Of a DNA stretch of 52,110 nt, positions 24,513 to 32,881 are shown in pieces. The notes beneath the pieces are model-generated. The model was given only the letters and a program-made list of their open reading frames with translations, did no database searches and was not told the origin of the DNA. The first letter of the stretch is position 1. Each line of letters begins with the position of its first letter. Both the position numbers and the translations under genes were made by a program. Origin of the DNA: Desulfobacterium sp. (GTDB lineage Bacteria; Desulfobacterota; Desulfobacteria; Desulfobacterales; Desulfobacteraceae); the NCBI GenBank assembly GCA_030145245.1, contig JAQYWC010000018.1, positions 1 through 52,110 of the forward strand, in the 5' to 3' direction.

Positions 24513-27500
24513 TCACAAATCCAAAACGTTATGAACCCCGCATTGCCGGTTCTCCCCCAGGACCGCCCGCACCCGGGTCGCCATATCGGCCTGGGTATAT
24601 GGTTTACTTAACAGGTTTGAGTCGAACCGGGCCCTGGCATTCCTGGCCGTCGCCTTTGCCGTATACCCCGAGGTCAGCAGCACCTTAAGGTGCGGATACC
24701 GGGCGCAGGCCTCTTCAGCCAGCTCATAACCATTGATCCCGCCCGGCATCAGCACATCGCTGAACAGCAGGTCCACACAGGATTCTTCAGCCAGCCGGGC
24801 CAGGGCCTGGTGGCCGTTGGAGGCGGTCACAACCCTGTATCCCAGAGGCTCCAGGGTTGTACGGGCAAGCTCAAGCAGCTCTGCCTCATCATCCACCACC
24901 ATAAGGGTCTCGCACCCAAAGGGAAGAACGGCCGGTAAATCAGGCCCGGGCGCCAACGGCAGCACCTCCCCCTCAGTCCGGGGCAGATAGAGACGAAAAC
25001 TTGTGCCAATGCCAAGATCCGAACAGGCTTTGATATGCCCCCCGGAACGCTCAACAAAACCGAACACCATGGCAAGGCCGAGCCCGGTACCTTTGCCCTG
25101 GGGCTTTGTGGTGAAAAAAGGCTCAAAAATGCGATCAAGGTTCTCCGCCGGGATGCCTGAACCGCTGTCCCCCACCGTAAGCTGAACATACTCCCCGGGC
25201 GGGACGTCGGCAATTGAGGCGCATGGGTGGCCATCTAAAATGCGATTGGCGGTCTCGATAAAGAGCCTCCCCCCGCCGGGCATGGCGTCCCGGGCGTTGA
25301 GCACCAGGTTGAGCAGAGCGTCTTCAAAATAGCCAAGATCGATACCGGTGAGCCACAGGTTCTTCTCAAGACTGTATTCCACCACCACTTCCGGGGTAAG
25401 GGACCTCCCGATCAGGTTCCCCATGTCCCGGATCACCCGGTTGATATCCGTAACAGCAACATGCTCGGCCTGTCTCCGGGAGAAACCAAGGAGCTGTTTG
25501 GTGAGATCGGCTGCGCGGATGGCGGCCTTGCGGGCGGCTCCAATCCGTTTGCGGGCTTTTTTGTTACTCCCTGCCTGGAGCTTGAGCAGATCAAGGTTAC
25601 CGAGGATGACACCGAGGATATTGTTGAAATCATGGGCAATACCGCCGGTAAGCTGACCCACGGCTTCCATTTTCTGGGCACGGCGCAGGGCTTTTTCCGT
25701 CTGTTTCAGTTCCGTGATGTCGCTGTGGGTCCCCACAAAGCGTACGGGGTTGCCTTCCTCGTCACGGGAAACAACCTTTCCCCTTGCCATGATCCACATC
25801 CAGGTGCCATCTTTCTTCCTGAACCTGAATTCAGCCTTATAAGCAGAAGCCCGGCCGGCCAGGTACAGATCTATGGCACCCTGGGCTTTCCCGATATCAT
25901 CGGGATGAACCCGTTTCTTCCACTCTTCAAGAACCCCGGGGAATTCACCGGGCTCATACCCGGCCATGGTATAATAGCGGTCGTCAAAAAGCTCCTTGTC
26001 GGTCTTAATATCCCAATCCCATATGCCTTCATTGGCAACAGCCATGGCCAGCTCAAAACGCTCCTCGCTCTTCTTTAAGAATTCTTCCGCCCGTCTGCGC
26101 TCTGTGATATCAATGGCAAGCTCAAATCTGACGTCCCGGCCGTCCGGCCATTTTATGATGCGATCGACAATGGCAAAGGTTTTGCCATGGGTTGAATTAT
26201 GATACTCCCACTTATAGGGTTCAGGTTTCTGTTTCAGAATGATCTCGTTGGAACAGAAGTCACAAGGGGAGTCAAGCCCCTGGAACACCTTGTAGCAGAG
26301 CTCACCGATCAGCTCCTTGTCAAAGGACTTTTCCAGGGCCTGATTCACGTACAACAGCTCATTGGTGTCCGTATCAGACACATAGATAACCTCGTCTATG
26401 CTGTCGAAGATGGAAAGCAGCTGGGCCCTTTCAACCCGCAGCGCCTCAACAGCCTCCCACCGGAGGATGGCGGCGCCAATGGCATGGGCAATGGAACGAA
26501 TGATCTGGATATCCTCCGCCTGCCACTGCCGGGGAGTTTCGCAGTCGTCAAAACCAATGAAGCCCCACAGGTACTCTCCGGCATAGATGGGGAGGATTAA
26601 AAAGGATAGTACTCCCTGCGCCCTCATAATATCACGTTCCGGATCTGCAAGCTCCGAGACCAGATTGGCAAAAGGTTTTCCCGCCTGAAGTACGGTCAAC
26701 AACGACGGCGTGCCCAGGCTATAGGGCAAATGACGCAATTGGGGATTATCGATTTGCGGAACCACGTCATCAGCACAGGATTCATGCACCTGGGTCATGC
26801 AAAGCCCCAGCTCAGGATCGTCTTCGTTTTTAAAGATATAAGCACGGCTGACATCCACGACACTCCGAAGTATTTCAGTCACCCGGGACAGATTATCACC
26901 GGGATCCCCCAACTCCGCCAGTACGGCGATGCACTCACCAACGCCATGCTGGTATTCCAGTCGCTGGCGAAGGGCTTCTTCCGCCATCTTGCGCTCGGTG
27001 ATGTCCCGGACCGTTCCCTGAAATATGGTTCTGTCGCCAAGTTCCATCCGGGTGGCAAGAATCGTTGCCGGAAATTCCCGCCCGTCAAGCCCCCTGAACA
27101 GCCATTCAACGAGACCCGATCCATGTTCAAGGATCTTGGCGTTTACGATTCCGATAAGGTCTGCAGAGGAATGACCATCAGGCTGAAACCCAGGAGACAG
27201 GTCTGCCGGGGACAATAGACGAAACCCATCCTTTGATGGGACTGCGAACATTTTAAGTGCTGCCGGGTTGCAATCCAGAAAACCTTCATCCCTGTCAATG
27301 AGAATAATCGCGTCTTCCGAGGTCGTGAAAAGATTCCTGTATTTTTCCTCACTGCGGCCCTGGGCCTGCTCTGCCCGGCGTGAACGAACCAGGCAGTAGC
27401 CAAGCCCCAGAAGGACCGTGGTCATCAGCCCGAAAATCAGGATCACGTTCCACACCAGGCCCTTGTGCTGAAGGTAGAAGGAGGGGGGCCGGTAAAGGAT

Positions 27501-27737
27501 CCCGCTCTGCTGTGGCAGGGCTGAATCCGGAACCTCGTAGACCTGGAGCTGCCGCTGGCCGGAGCTTGGGACAGAGGCGCCGTAGGGTTTGTCAACCTCA
27601 GCCTCCCCAGCCTTCGCCATGTTGGAGAATCCGCACAAAAAAAGAATCAGTGCGGCAAGAGATACCCAAAAGAAAATTTTACAACCAAACGGTTCAGCAT
27701 GATTTCGCCCATGTACAGATTTCAGCTTCCAGTCCAT
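24513..27737 (-). CDS. Membrane hybrid histidine kinase, PAS-GAF-PAS-PAS-HisKA-HATPase-REC
   Basis: 1074 aa. A hydrophobic segment near 20-40 and a second near 98-120 bracket a small extracytoplasmic part. Then a PAS (EEKYRNLFTTSEDAI), a GAF-like domain (about 260-420, with VVDVSRAYIFKNED), a PAS with a CDFC motif, and a PAS-PAC (ERFELAMAVANEGIWDWDI). HisKA has His near 701 in GGIAHDFNNILGVI; the HATPase has GDSGSGIP and GTGLGLAM. A C-terminal receiver has VVDDEAE and Asp near 993 in LLFSDVLMPGG. Start 27737 has AGGA at 6 bases. It lies directly upstream of the amino-acid importer, so it may respond to the same nutrient; inference only. Confidence 0.87.
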   Translation of the reverse strand: MDWKLKSVHGRNHAEPFGCKIFFWVSLAALILFLCGFSNMAKAGEAEVDKPYGASVPSSGQRQLQVYEVPDSALPQQSGILYRPPSFYLQHKGLVWNVILIFGLMTTVLLGLGYCLVRSRRAEQAQGRSEEKYRNLFTTSEDAIILIDRDEGFLDCNPAALKMFAVPSKDGFRLLSPADLSPGFQPDGHSSADLIGIVNAKILEHGSGLVEWLFRGLDGREFPATILATRMELGDRTIFQGTVRDITERKMAEEALRQRLEYQHGVGECIAVLAELGDPGDNLSRVTEILRSVVDVSRAYIFKNEDDPELGLCMTQVHESCADDVVPQIDNPQLRHLPYSLGTPSLLTVLQAGKPFANLVSELADPERDIMRAQGVLSFLILPIYAGEYLWGFIGFDDCETPRQWQAEDIQIIRSIAHAIGAAILRWEAVEALRVERAQLLSIFDSIDEVIYVSDTDTNELLYVNQALEKSFDKELIGELCYKVFQGLDSPCDFCSNEIILKQKPEPYKWEYHNSTHGKTFAIVDRIIKWPDGRDVRFELAIDITERRRAEEFLKKSEERFELAMAVANEGIWDWDIKTDKELFDDRYYTMAGYEPGEFPGVLEEWKKRVHPDDIGKAQGAIDLYLAGRASAYKAEFRFRKKDGTWMWIMARGKVVSRDEEGNPVRFVGTHSDITELKQTEKALRRAQKMEAVGQLTGGIAHDFNNILGVILGNLDLLKLQAGSNKKARKRIGAARKAAIRAADLTKQLLGFSRRQAEHVAVTDINRVIRDMGNLIGRSLTPEVVVEYSLEKNLWLTGIDLGYFEDALLNLVLNARDAMPGGGRLFIETANRILDGHPCASIADVPPGEYVQLTVGDSGSGIPAENLDRIFEPFFTTKPQGKGTGLGLAMVFGFVERSGGHIKACSDLGIGTSFRLYLPRTEGEVLPLAPGPDLPAVLPFGCETLMVVDDEAELLELARTTLEPLGYRVVTASNGHQALARLAEESCVDLLFSDVLMPGGINGYELAEEACARYPHLKVLLTSGYTAKATARNARARFDSNLLSKPYTQADMATRVRAVLGENRQCGVHNVLDL

Positions 27738-27977
27738 GCCATGTCCTTTTAATTGTTCTGTGGATAGGTGATTGTTTTTTTGGGGATCAAGAGAAATAGA
27801 GCACAAAGAGAGCCCGAATTCAAGATTCACCTGAAAATATATTCCCATGAACCGGAAACAACCAATTTCGCGATTTTTAATTTTTATTAAAATAGATTTA
27901 CTGACATTCCTGTCCATGTTTTAGGGAAGTTCTACTGACCATATCAACCTGGAAAATATCGATCCAGGAAGGAAAAC

Positions 27978-28015
27978 TAAAAAGCCCCTGCCAGGAAATT
28001 TTCCGGGCAGGGGCT
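27978..28015 (-). terminator. Intrinsic terminator of the FadL-type porin gene
   Basis: Arms 27983-27992 and 28006-28015 (AGCCCCTGCC type) form a perfect 10-base stem, followed on the minus strand by TTTTTA. It starts about 23 bases past the stop codon at 28039. The rest of the 301-base gap back to 27738 holds the kinase upstream region, where I see no clear promoter. Confidence 0.85.
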
Positions 28016-28038
28016 GAAGAAAGTTTAGGAGAACTATA

Positions 28039-29361
28039 TTAAAAGGTGTAGCTGACGTTGATGCCGTATCCCCAGAGGATGCCTTCATCACCAAAGGATA
28101 CTTCCACGGTATCAGCTGGAATGGCTCCCCCGGTCCCGCCCGAGACAATCTGTCCGTAGTTGTGGTTGAGCTCACTGCTGTCCCCGCTGATCTTCCGGAC
28201 CGAGGTGCTCCTGACATGCTGAATTACGCCGTCAATGTGCCATCGCTCGGTGATGTCCCAGCCAAATCCCAGGTTGTAAACGTTGCGGTCGGTGTCGGGC
28301 CAGCCCAGATCAAAGGTGGAGTTGGGCACCGGCGTGGGATCATAGACGTAACCGGTTCTAAGGGCAAAGTAATCGGTGATCTTCCATTCCAGACCGACTT
28401 TATACTGGATCTCATTGGTCCAGTCGCGATCATGATGGACAGAGCCCCCCGGGAAGGCTGGGGATTCTTCCACCTGCTCATCAAGAATGTTCCAGCGGGT
28501 CCAGGTCATATCGAACTCAATGGAGAGATCCTTGTTGGCGAAATATCGAACACCCGCCTGAACGCATTCAGGATGGTCATAATCCATTGTTACCTTCCCG
28601 ACCTTATTACCGTTCATCAGCACATCACCCTCAAAATCGGCATCGGTCCGGCTCCGGTAGGTCAATCCCAGGGAGATCTGATCAATGGGACGATACATGA
28701 CACCCACGTTAAAGGACCAGTTGAAATCATCTTCGGATTCAAGCGTCAGATAGCTCGGTTCCGTGGTGCCCATGGTAGCATTCGGCGGATAGGTCTTACC
28801 GGCATCGGAGATGGATTTGCCAAGGCTGAGACCAAATCCAACGGAAAGCTTGTCTGAAATCTTATAACCAAAGCCGGGCGTCACCACAGTGCGGGCATAC
28901 TTGGACTCCCAGGCATAAAGGGCCCCGGGGTTCTTGGAGTACTCCTTGTCCCACTTAAGATGAAGGCCGTAGGGAGCGTAGGCTGCGATGCCAAAACCCC
29001 ATTTATCGTTAATGGGCATGGCAAAACCCATGTTGGGATTGATAATCAGGTCACCGTTGGACTCAAAATCACCAGGGCCGGTATTGAAATTAGTATCGCC
29101 CGCTACCGAGGAAGTCAGCTTAAAATCCGTAATTTTCACCTTGGCGTCATAAATCATGACACCGGTGGTCACCACGGGTTTCTTGATGAGGGTCAGACCG
29201 GCAGGGTTGTAGTACACAGCAAAAGGATCGTTGGCATGGGCCACCACAGCTTCTCCCTGTGACGTTGCGTTTGCGCCGATACCGAAGGTTTGGAGAAGAC
29301 CCGCATGGCTGTCGGTTGCAGCCAGGAGAACAACCGTCAATAACAAAACTAACTTTTTCAC
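28039..29361 (-). CDS. OmpP1/FadL-family outer-membrane transporter
   Basis: 440-aa beta-barrel porin for hydrophobic compounds such as long-chain fatty acids. Signal peptide MKKLVLLLTVVLLAATDSHA is followed by the FadL hatch start GLLQTFGIGANATSQGEAV and the conserved NDPFAVYYNPAGL. Many beta-strand repeats follow (GFGIAAYAPYGL, SVGFGLSLGKS, SLGLTYRSRTD) and the protein ends in an aromatic barrel residue, VSYTF. GTG start with GGTGGAAAG upstream. Monocistronic, with its own terminator. The substrate (fatty acid or hydrocarbon) cannot be settled here. Confidence 0.92.
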   Translation of the reverse strand: MKKLVLLLTVVLLAATDSHAGLLQTFGIGANATSQGEAVVAHANDPFAVYYNPAGLTLIKKPVVTTGVMIYDAKVKITDFKLTSSVAGDTNFNTGPGDFESNGDLIINPNMGFAMPINDKWGFGIAAYAPYGLHLKWDKEYSKNPGALYAWESKYARTVVTPGFGYKISDKLSVGFGLSLGKSISDAGKTYPPNATMGTTEPSYLTLESEDDFNWSFNVGVMYRPIDQISLGLTYRSRTDADFEGDVLMNGNKVGKVTMDYDHPECVQAGVRYFANKDLSIEFDMTWTRWNILDEQVEESPAFPGGSVHHDRDWTNEIQYKVGLEWKITDYFALRTGYVYDPTPVPNSTFDLGWPDTDRNVYNLGFGWDITERWHIDGVIQHVRSTSVRKISGDSSELNHNYGQIVSGGTGGAIPADTVEVSFGDEGILWGYGINVSYTF

Positions 29362-29537
29362 CTTTCCACCTTCCTTTCTTTGTTAAACATTAATAATGCA
29401 TCAGTATTAAAGATCGATATAGTAAACACTGTTATCTCCATAGGTATAGTTTTTCCTTACATAGCAATCGAACGTGATAGGCGGGATACTATGCATAGTA
29501 ATTCCATCTGTCAACAAAAAATCAACAATGGCTCTAA

Positions 29538-29590
29538 AATTAGAACAACCATTCTAATTCAAAAATATAACCACCTGATAAATCAGGTGG
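29538..29590. other. Two inverted repeats in the 469-base gap upstream of the porin gene
   Basis: The gap 29362-29830 has no convincing gene. It holds a perfect 8-base-arm palindrome at 29538-29559 (AATTAGAA / TTCTAATT) and a perfect hairpin at 29571-29590 (CCACCTGA, TAAA, TCAGGTGG). The first could be a regulator site for the porin gene; the second resembles a terminator with a T-run ten bases later. Apart from these the gap is AT-rich without recognised structure. Confidence 0.45.
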
Positions 29591-29830
29591 ATCCCACCCT
29601 TTTTTAATCCCAAACCAGACCATATCATCGACAAAAACAACAGTGATCCACCCCATGACTGTCATTCACACATAGAAAAAACAGTTCGCCGGAACAACCT
29701 GTGGATGGAAAGTCTTAAGGAAAAGCACCAATTGGGAGGGAAAGATTTCGGGAATGGATTGCTACCAGGAGGAAAGACCGTGCTCTCCCCCCGGCAGCAA
29801 ATCAGATCACCCGGGACAGGGTAGGAAAGA

Positions 29831-30817
29831 TCAGGAGTCGTACTTTACCGAACTGAAGCTCATCAGCTTGTCCCAGTTATGCCTGGACTCGATGATCCGT
29901 ATGGTGCCGGTCTTGCCGCGCATGCACATGGAGTGGGTGATGGCACCGTTTCCCGTATAACGGACGCCGGGAATAAAGGTGCCGCCGGAGATGCCGGTGG
30001 CGGCAAAATAGACATCGTCGCTCTTGACCAGGGTGTCCACCGTATGGGTCTGCTTAAGGTCGAGGCCAAACTCCATGACAGCCTTTTTCTCCGTTTCAAG
30101 CTGGGGATCAAACCTTGAGAGCATCTCGCCGCCAAGGGCCTTGATGGCGCAAGCCGCAAGCACGCCCTCGGGGGTTCCGCCGGTGCCCATCATCAGGTCC
30201 ACCTCGCAATCGGGATTCACCGCCATGAGGGCGCCTGCCACGTCCCCGTCGGTATGGAGCTGAATCCGTGCGCCGGCATCCCTGATATCCCGGATCAGCC
30301 CCTGGTGCCTGGGCTTGTCCAGAACAAAGACCACAAGATCGGTCACATCCTTGGACAAAGCCACCGCGACCTTCTTCAGGTTGTCCAGAACCGGTGCATC
30401 AAGATCCACAACCCCTTTTGCAGGTGCCGGAACCACCAGTTTTTTCATGTAATAGCTGGGACCGGGGTCGAGCATGGCGCCGGCCGGGGCCGCACTGACC
30501 ACGGCAATGGCATTGGGCCTGCCCGTGGCCAGAAGGTTGGTCCCTTCAACAGGATCCACGGCGATGTCCACCTTGAGGCCCTTGCCGTTACCCAGCTTTT
30601 CTCCATTGTAGAGCATGGGGGCATTGTCCTTCTCCCCCTCGCCGATGATGACGGTTCCGTCGATGTCAAGAGCCTTGAACGATACGCGCATGGCCTCAAC
30701 CGCTGCCTGGTCGCCGTTCTCCTTGTCCCCCTTGCCAAGCCATCGGCCCGACGAGAGCGCCGCGGCTTCGGTGGTTCTAACAAGGTCAAGGGCAAGATTT
30801 CTCTCTGGTGCTTCCAT
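29831..30817 (-). CDS. glpX: Class II fructose-1,6-bisphosphatase
   Basis: 328 aa, the usual GlpX length. It hydrolyses fructose-1,6-bisphosphate to fructose-6-phosphate in gluconeogenesis. Motifs: NGDQAAVEAMR, TVIIGEGEKDNAPMLYNGE, the metal/phosphate site DIAVDPVEGTNLLATG, LMMGTGGTPEGVLAA and FAATGISGG. Start 30817 has GGAG at 6 bases; an upstream ATG at 30838 is not needed. Consistent with an autotrophic or acid-oxidising anaerobe that must make sugars. No operon partner is evident. Confidence 0.95.
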   Translation of the reverse strand: MEAPERNLALDLVRTTEAAALSSGRWLGKGDKENGDQAAVEAMRVSFKALDIDGTVIIGEGEKDNAPMLYNGEKLGNGKGLKVDIAVDPVEGTNLLATGRPNAIAVVSAAPAGAMLDPGPSYYMKKLVVPAPAKGVVDLDAPVLDNLKKVAVALSKDVTDLVVFVLDKPRHQGLIRDIRDAGARIQLHTDGDVAGALMAVNPDCEVDLMMGTGGTPEGVLAACAIKALGGEMLSRFDPQLETEKKAVMEFGLDLKQTHTVDTLVKSDDVYFAATGISGGTFIPGVRYTGNGAITHSMCMRGKTGTIRIIESRHNWDKLMSFSSVKYDS

Positions 30818-30923
30818 TATTATCTCCTTAAGTTTCATGGATAGATCGAATCATTGAATTCACGCCATGAATACCATTTTTTGGAGCCCCTGGGAACAGG
30901 GTTTTTGGCACCCAAAAAGAATT

Positions 30924-31280
30924 TTATCCCCGTAACAAAACCGCCATGGCATGTTTCAGGCTATAACGCCCCTGGGATGCCCCCCGGGAGCCGGAAACGG
31001 CGGAACTGCCTTGGGTGCCGGAGCTGCCGCGGATGGGGCGGCTGGCGGAACACGGGGGTAACGGCTTGATGTCCGAGACCTTGCCAAGGGAAGTTTGTCC
31101 GGAGGTTTCGATCTGCCTTGCCATCACCACCGAGGCCCCGTAAAAGAGTGCAAGGCCGCCCAGGTTGCTCCAGGGCATATAAGGATTGTCACTGCCGGCC
31201 AGAAGAAGACCCGTTACCCAAAGGAGGCCCGCCATCATCAGCACCAGCTGCTCTTGAACCGTTTTCTTTTTCCGTTGCAT
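30924..31280 (-). CDS. Small membrane protein of unknown function
   Basis: 118 aa, not recognised. It starts MQRKKKTVQEQLVLMM, has two hydrophobic segments (about 11-28 and 38-54), and a Ser/Gly/Arg-rich tail (about 70-110). AGGAG at 7 bases supports the start at 31280, which makes a real gene likely. It stands 106 bases upstream of the glpX start. The tail is low complexity and might be non-conserved. Confidence 0.6.
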   Translation of the reverse strand: MQRKKKTVQEQLVLMMAGLLWVTGLLLAGSDNPYMPWSNLGGLALFYGASVVMARQIETSGQTSLGKVSDIKPLPPCSASRPIRGSSGTQGSSAVSGSRGASQGRYSLKHAMAVLLRG

Positions 31281-31352
31281 TGTGTATCTCCTGTTGTGAA
31301 TTTTTTAACCCAATGATGAAAAAACTAAACAACGCCTATAAATTTTTTTAAC

Positions 31353-32000
31353 CTACCTGTACTCCCTGCAACTCCATACCACCTTGCCGATGATCCGCAC
31401 CCGCTCCATCTCGTCCTGCTGGAGATAAATGGGCGTGTAATCCCGGTTATCGCTGCACAGGACCAGTTTATAAGGATGCTTCTCTATCCGCTTCACAAGG
31501 ATCGTCTCTTCCACGCCAACGGCATAAATGGCACCGGCAAGGATCTCGATCTGGGACTGATCGATCAATACGGTGTCCCCTTCCCTGAGCTCCGGCTCCA
31601 TGCTGTTCCCAAATACCTCCATGGCGACCATGGAGTTCGCCGCTCCCTTGGTGGCCAGCCACTTTGACTGGAATGAGAGATAGCCGGTCACATCCGACAA
31701 GGTATCAAAGGAACCGCTGCCGGCCGAAAGCCTGGCCATCACCTTGGGAATCTTCTTGAACTCCATGTCCTGGCAGCTCTCCTGGTTGAGAAACACACGG
31801 CCCACCCCGCTCTCTATCCACACGGGATTGAGACCGAATTTCCGATAGAGTTTAACGATCCATTTGTCGGGAATCCGGTCTTTTTTTCGTGCGTGGGTGA
31901 TACCGGAACGGTTGATTCCAAGGGCCTCGGCAAGCTCTGTCTGGGAGCTTATCCCGGTCACTTCAAGAATTCTTTGTATCAAACCGTCAATTTTATTCAT
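31353..32000 (-). CDS. CI-type repressor with S24 autoprotease domain
   Basis: 215 aa. An N-terminal helix-turn-helix of the phage CI/Bac_CI type (TELAEALGINRSGITHARKK) is followed by a LexA-like S24 domain. Ser of the catalytic dyad is in FGNSMEPELREGD; Lys is in ILVKRIEKHP. Such proteins self-cleave after RecA activation. No phage genes surround it, so it looks like a stand-alone regulator, possibly of the divergent gene at 32109 or of stress genes elsewhere. The last residues VVWSCREYR match the family end. Confidence 0.87.
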   Translation of the reverse strand: MNKIDGLIQRILEVTGISSQTELAEALGINRSGITHARKKDRIPDKWIVKLYRKFGLNPVWIESGVGRVFLNQESCQDMEFKKIPKVMARLSAGSGSFDTLSDVTGYLSFQSKWLATKGAANSMVAMEVFGNSMEPELREGDTVLIDQSQIEILAGAIYAVGVEETILVKRIEKHPYKLVLCSDNRDYTPIYLQQDEMERVRIIGKVVWSCREYR

Positions 32001-32108
32001 CTCGGACTCCTTTATGGGTTATGCTGTTCTATTTACTCCCACAGCTGATGAAAAAATGCAACATCTTTTTTTTGACTTTTTACAGCCACTCAGGTATGAA
32101 CATAAACC

Positions 32109-32807
32109 ATGTTTGGTAAAAAGAAAAAAAAGGCTGAAAAGGCTGACAGCGTCCCTGAACCGAAAAAGTCTGCCAAGGCAAAGAGGAAGGCAAAGAACGA
32201 GGCCCCGGAAACGCCGGCAAAACCGAAAAAAAAGCCACGTTTTCCCCTGAAAAAGGCCTTTCTTATCGTAACCCTGCTTGCGGTCCTGGCATCGGCCGGA
32301 TTTGCCGGTTACACCTTTTTCACTAAAAAGGAAACGGGCAGGACCTATGCAGCCCAGGACCTGCCCCATGTCACCCTGCCCCAGGAGATGGTAAGATTCA
32401 GCTTTAAGAATATTCCCGACCTCTATGACGCCCTTGTGCTGTTTAACAAGGAGATCACCCTGCTGGACAGGGAGATCCAACGGATAGAGGAGATCGGCGC
32501 AACCTATCCGGACCAGTCAGCCATTGCAGACAAGGAGAAAAAGATCTGGCAGGATGCAAGGAGAAAGAGCGTTCAGAGCTTTGCCAAGATCGAGAAAAGC
32601 GTCAAGGCCCTCTATGTCACCTTCCAGGTCAACCCGGAATCGGGAAGGACCCGGATGGAACAGGAGAAGACGGAACTTGCAACCAGCGCCAACAAGGCCC
32701 TGGAGCCTGTGATTGCATTAACGGATCGAATCAAGGCAACCACGGAAGAGGTTCCCCGGGGATTGGTCAAGGGAACCATTCACAAGCTTAAGAAAAAATT
32801 TATGTAG
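32109..32807 (+). CDS. Single-pass membrane protein of unknown function
   Basis: 232 aa, not recognised. A very basic cytoplasmic N-terminus (MFGKKKKKAEKADS, Lys/Pro/Ala rich, about 1-48) is followed by one transmembrane helix (about 50-70) and a helical extracytoplasmic domain (about 85-225) rich in Lys, Glu and Ala that may form a coiled coil (SFKNIPDLYDALVLFNKEITLL, KKIWQDARRKSVQSF). It diverges from the S24 repressor with a 108-base spacer; control by that repressor is possible. Confidence 0.65.
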   Translation: MFGKKKKKAEKADSVPEPKKSAKAKRKAKNEAPETPAKPKKKPRFPLKKAFLIVTLLAVLASAGFAGYTFFTKKETGRTYAAQDLPHVTLPQEMVRFSFKNIPDLYDALVLFNKEITLLDREIQRIEEIGATYPDQSAIADKEKKIWQDARRKSVQSFAKIEKSVKALYVTFQVNPESGRTRMEQEKTELATSANKALEPVIALTDRIKATTEEVPRGLVKGTIHKLKKKFM

Positions 32808-32850
32808 CCCTTGATAAACGATGCCGCACTTAATTTTATGGCCAGACTGA

Positions 32851-32880
32851 CAATAAGCTAATAAGTTAGGCCTGACCCCA
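32851..32880 (+). repeat. Solo half of a REP-like palindromic repeat
   Basis: The sequence CAATAAGCTAATAAGTTAGG followed by CCTGACCCC matches, with changes, the right arm of the palindromes at 37745-37890. No complementary left arm is seen nearby. It abuts the stop codon of the GTPase gene and may be a decayed copy. Confidence 0.5.
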
Positions 32881-32881
32881 C

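Noticed and set aside
25461-26078. Plus-strand frame of 205 codons opposite the hybrid kinase
   Set aside because: Falls wholly inside the kinase and PAS coding region; composition is that of a complement strand.
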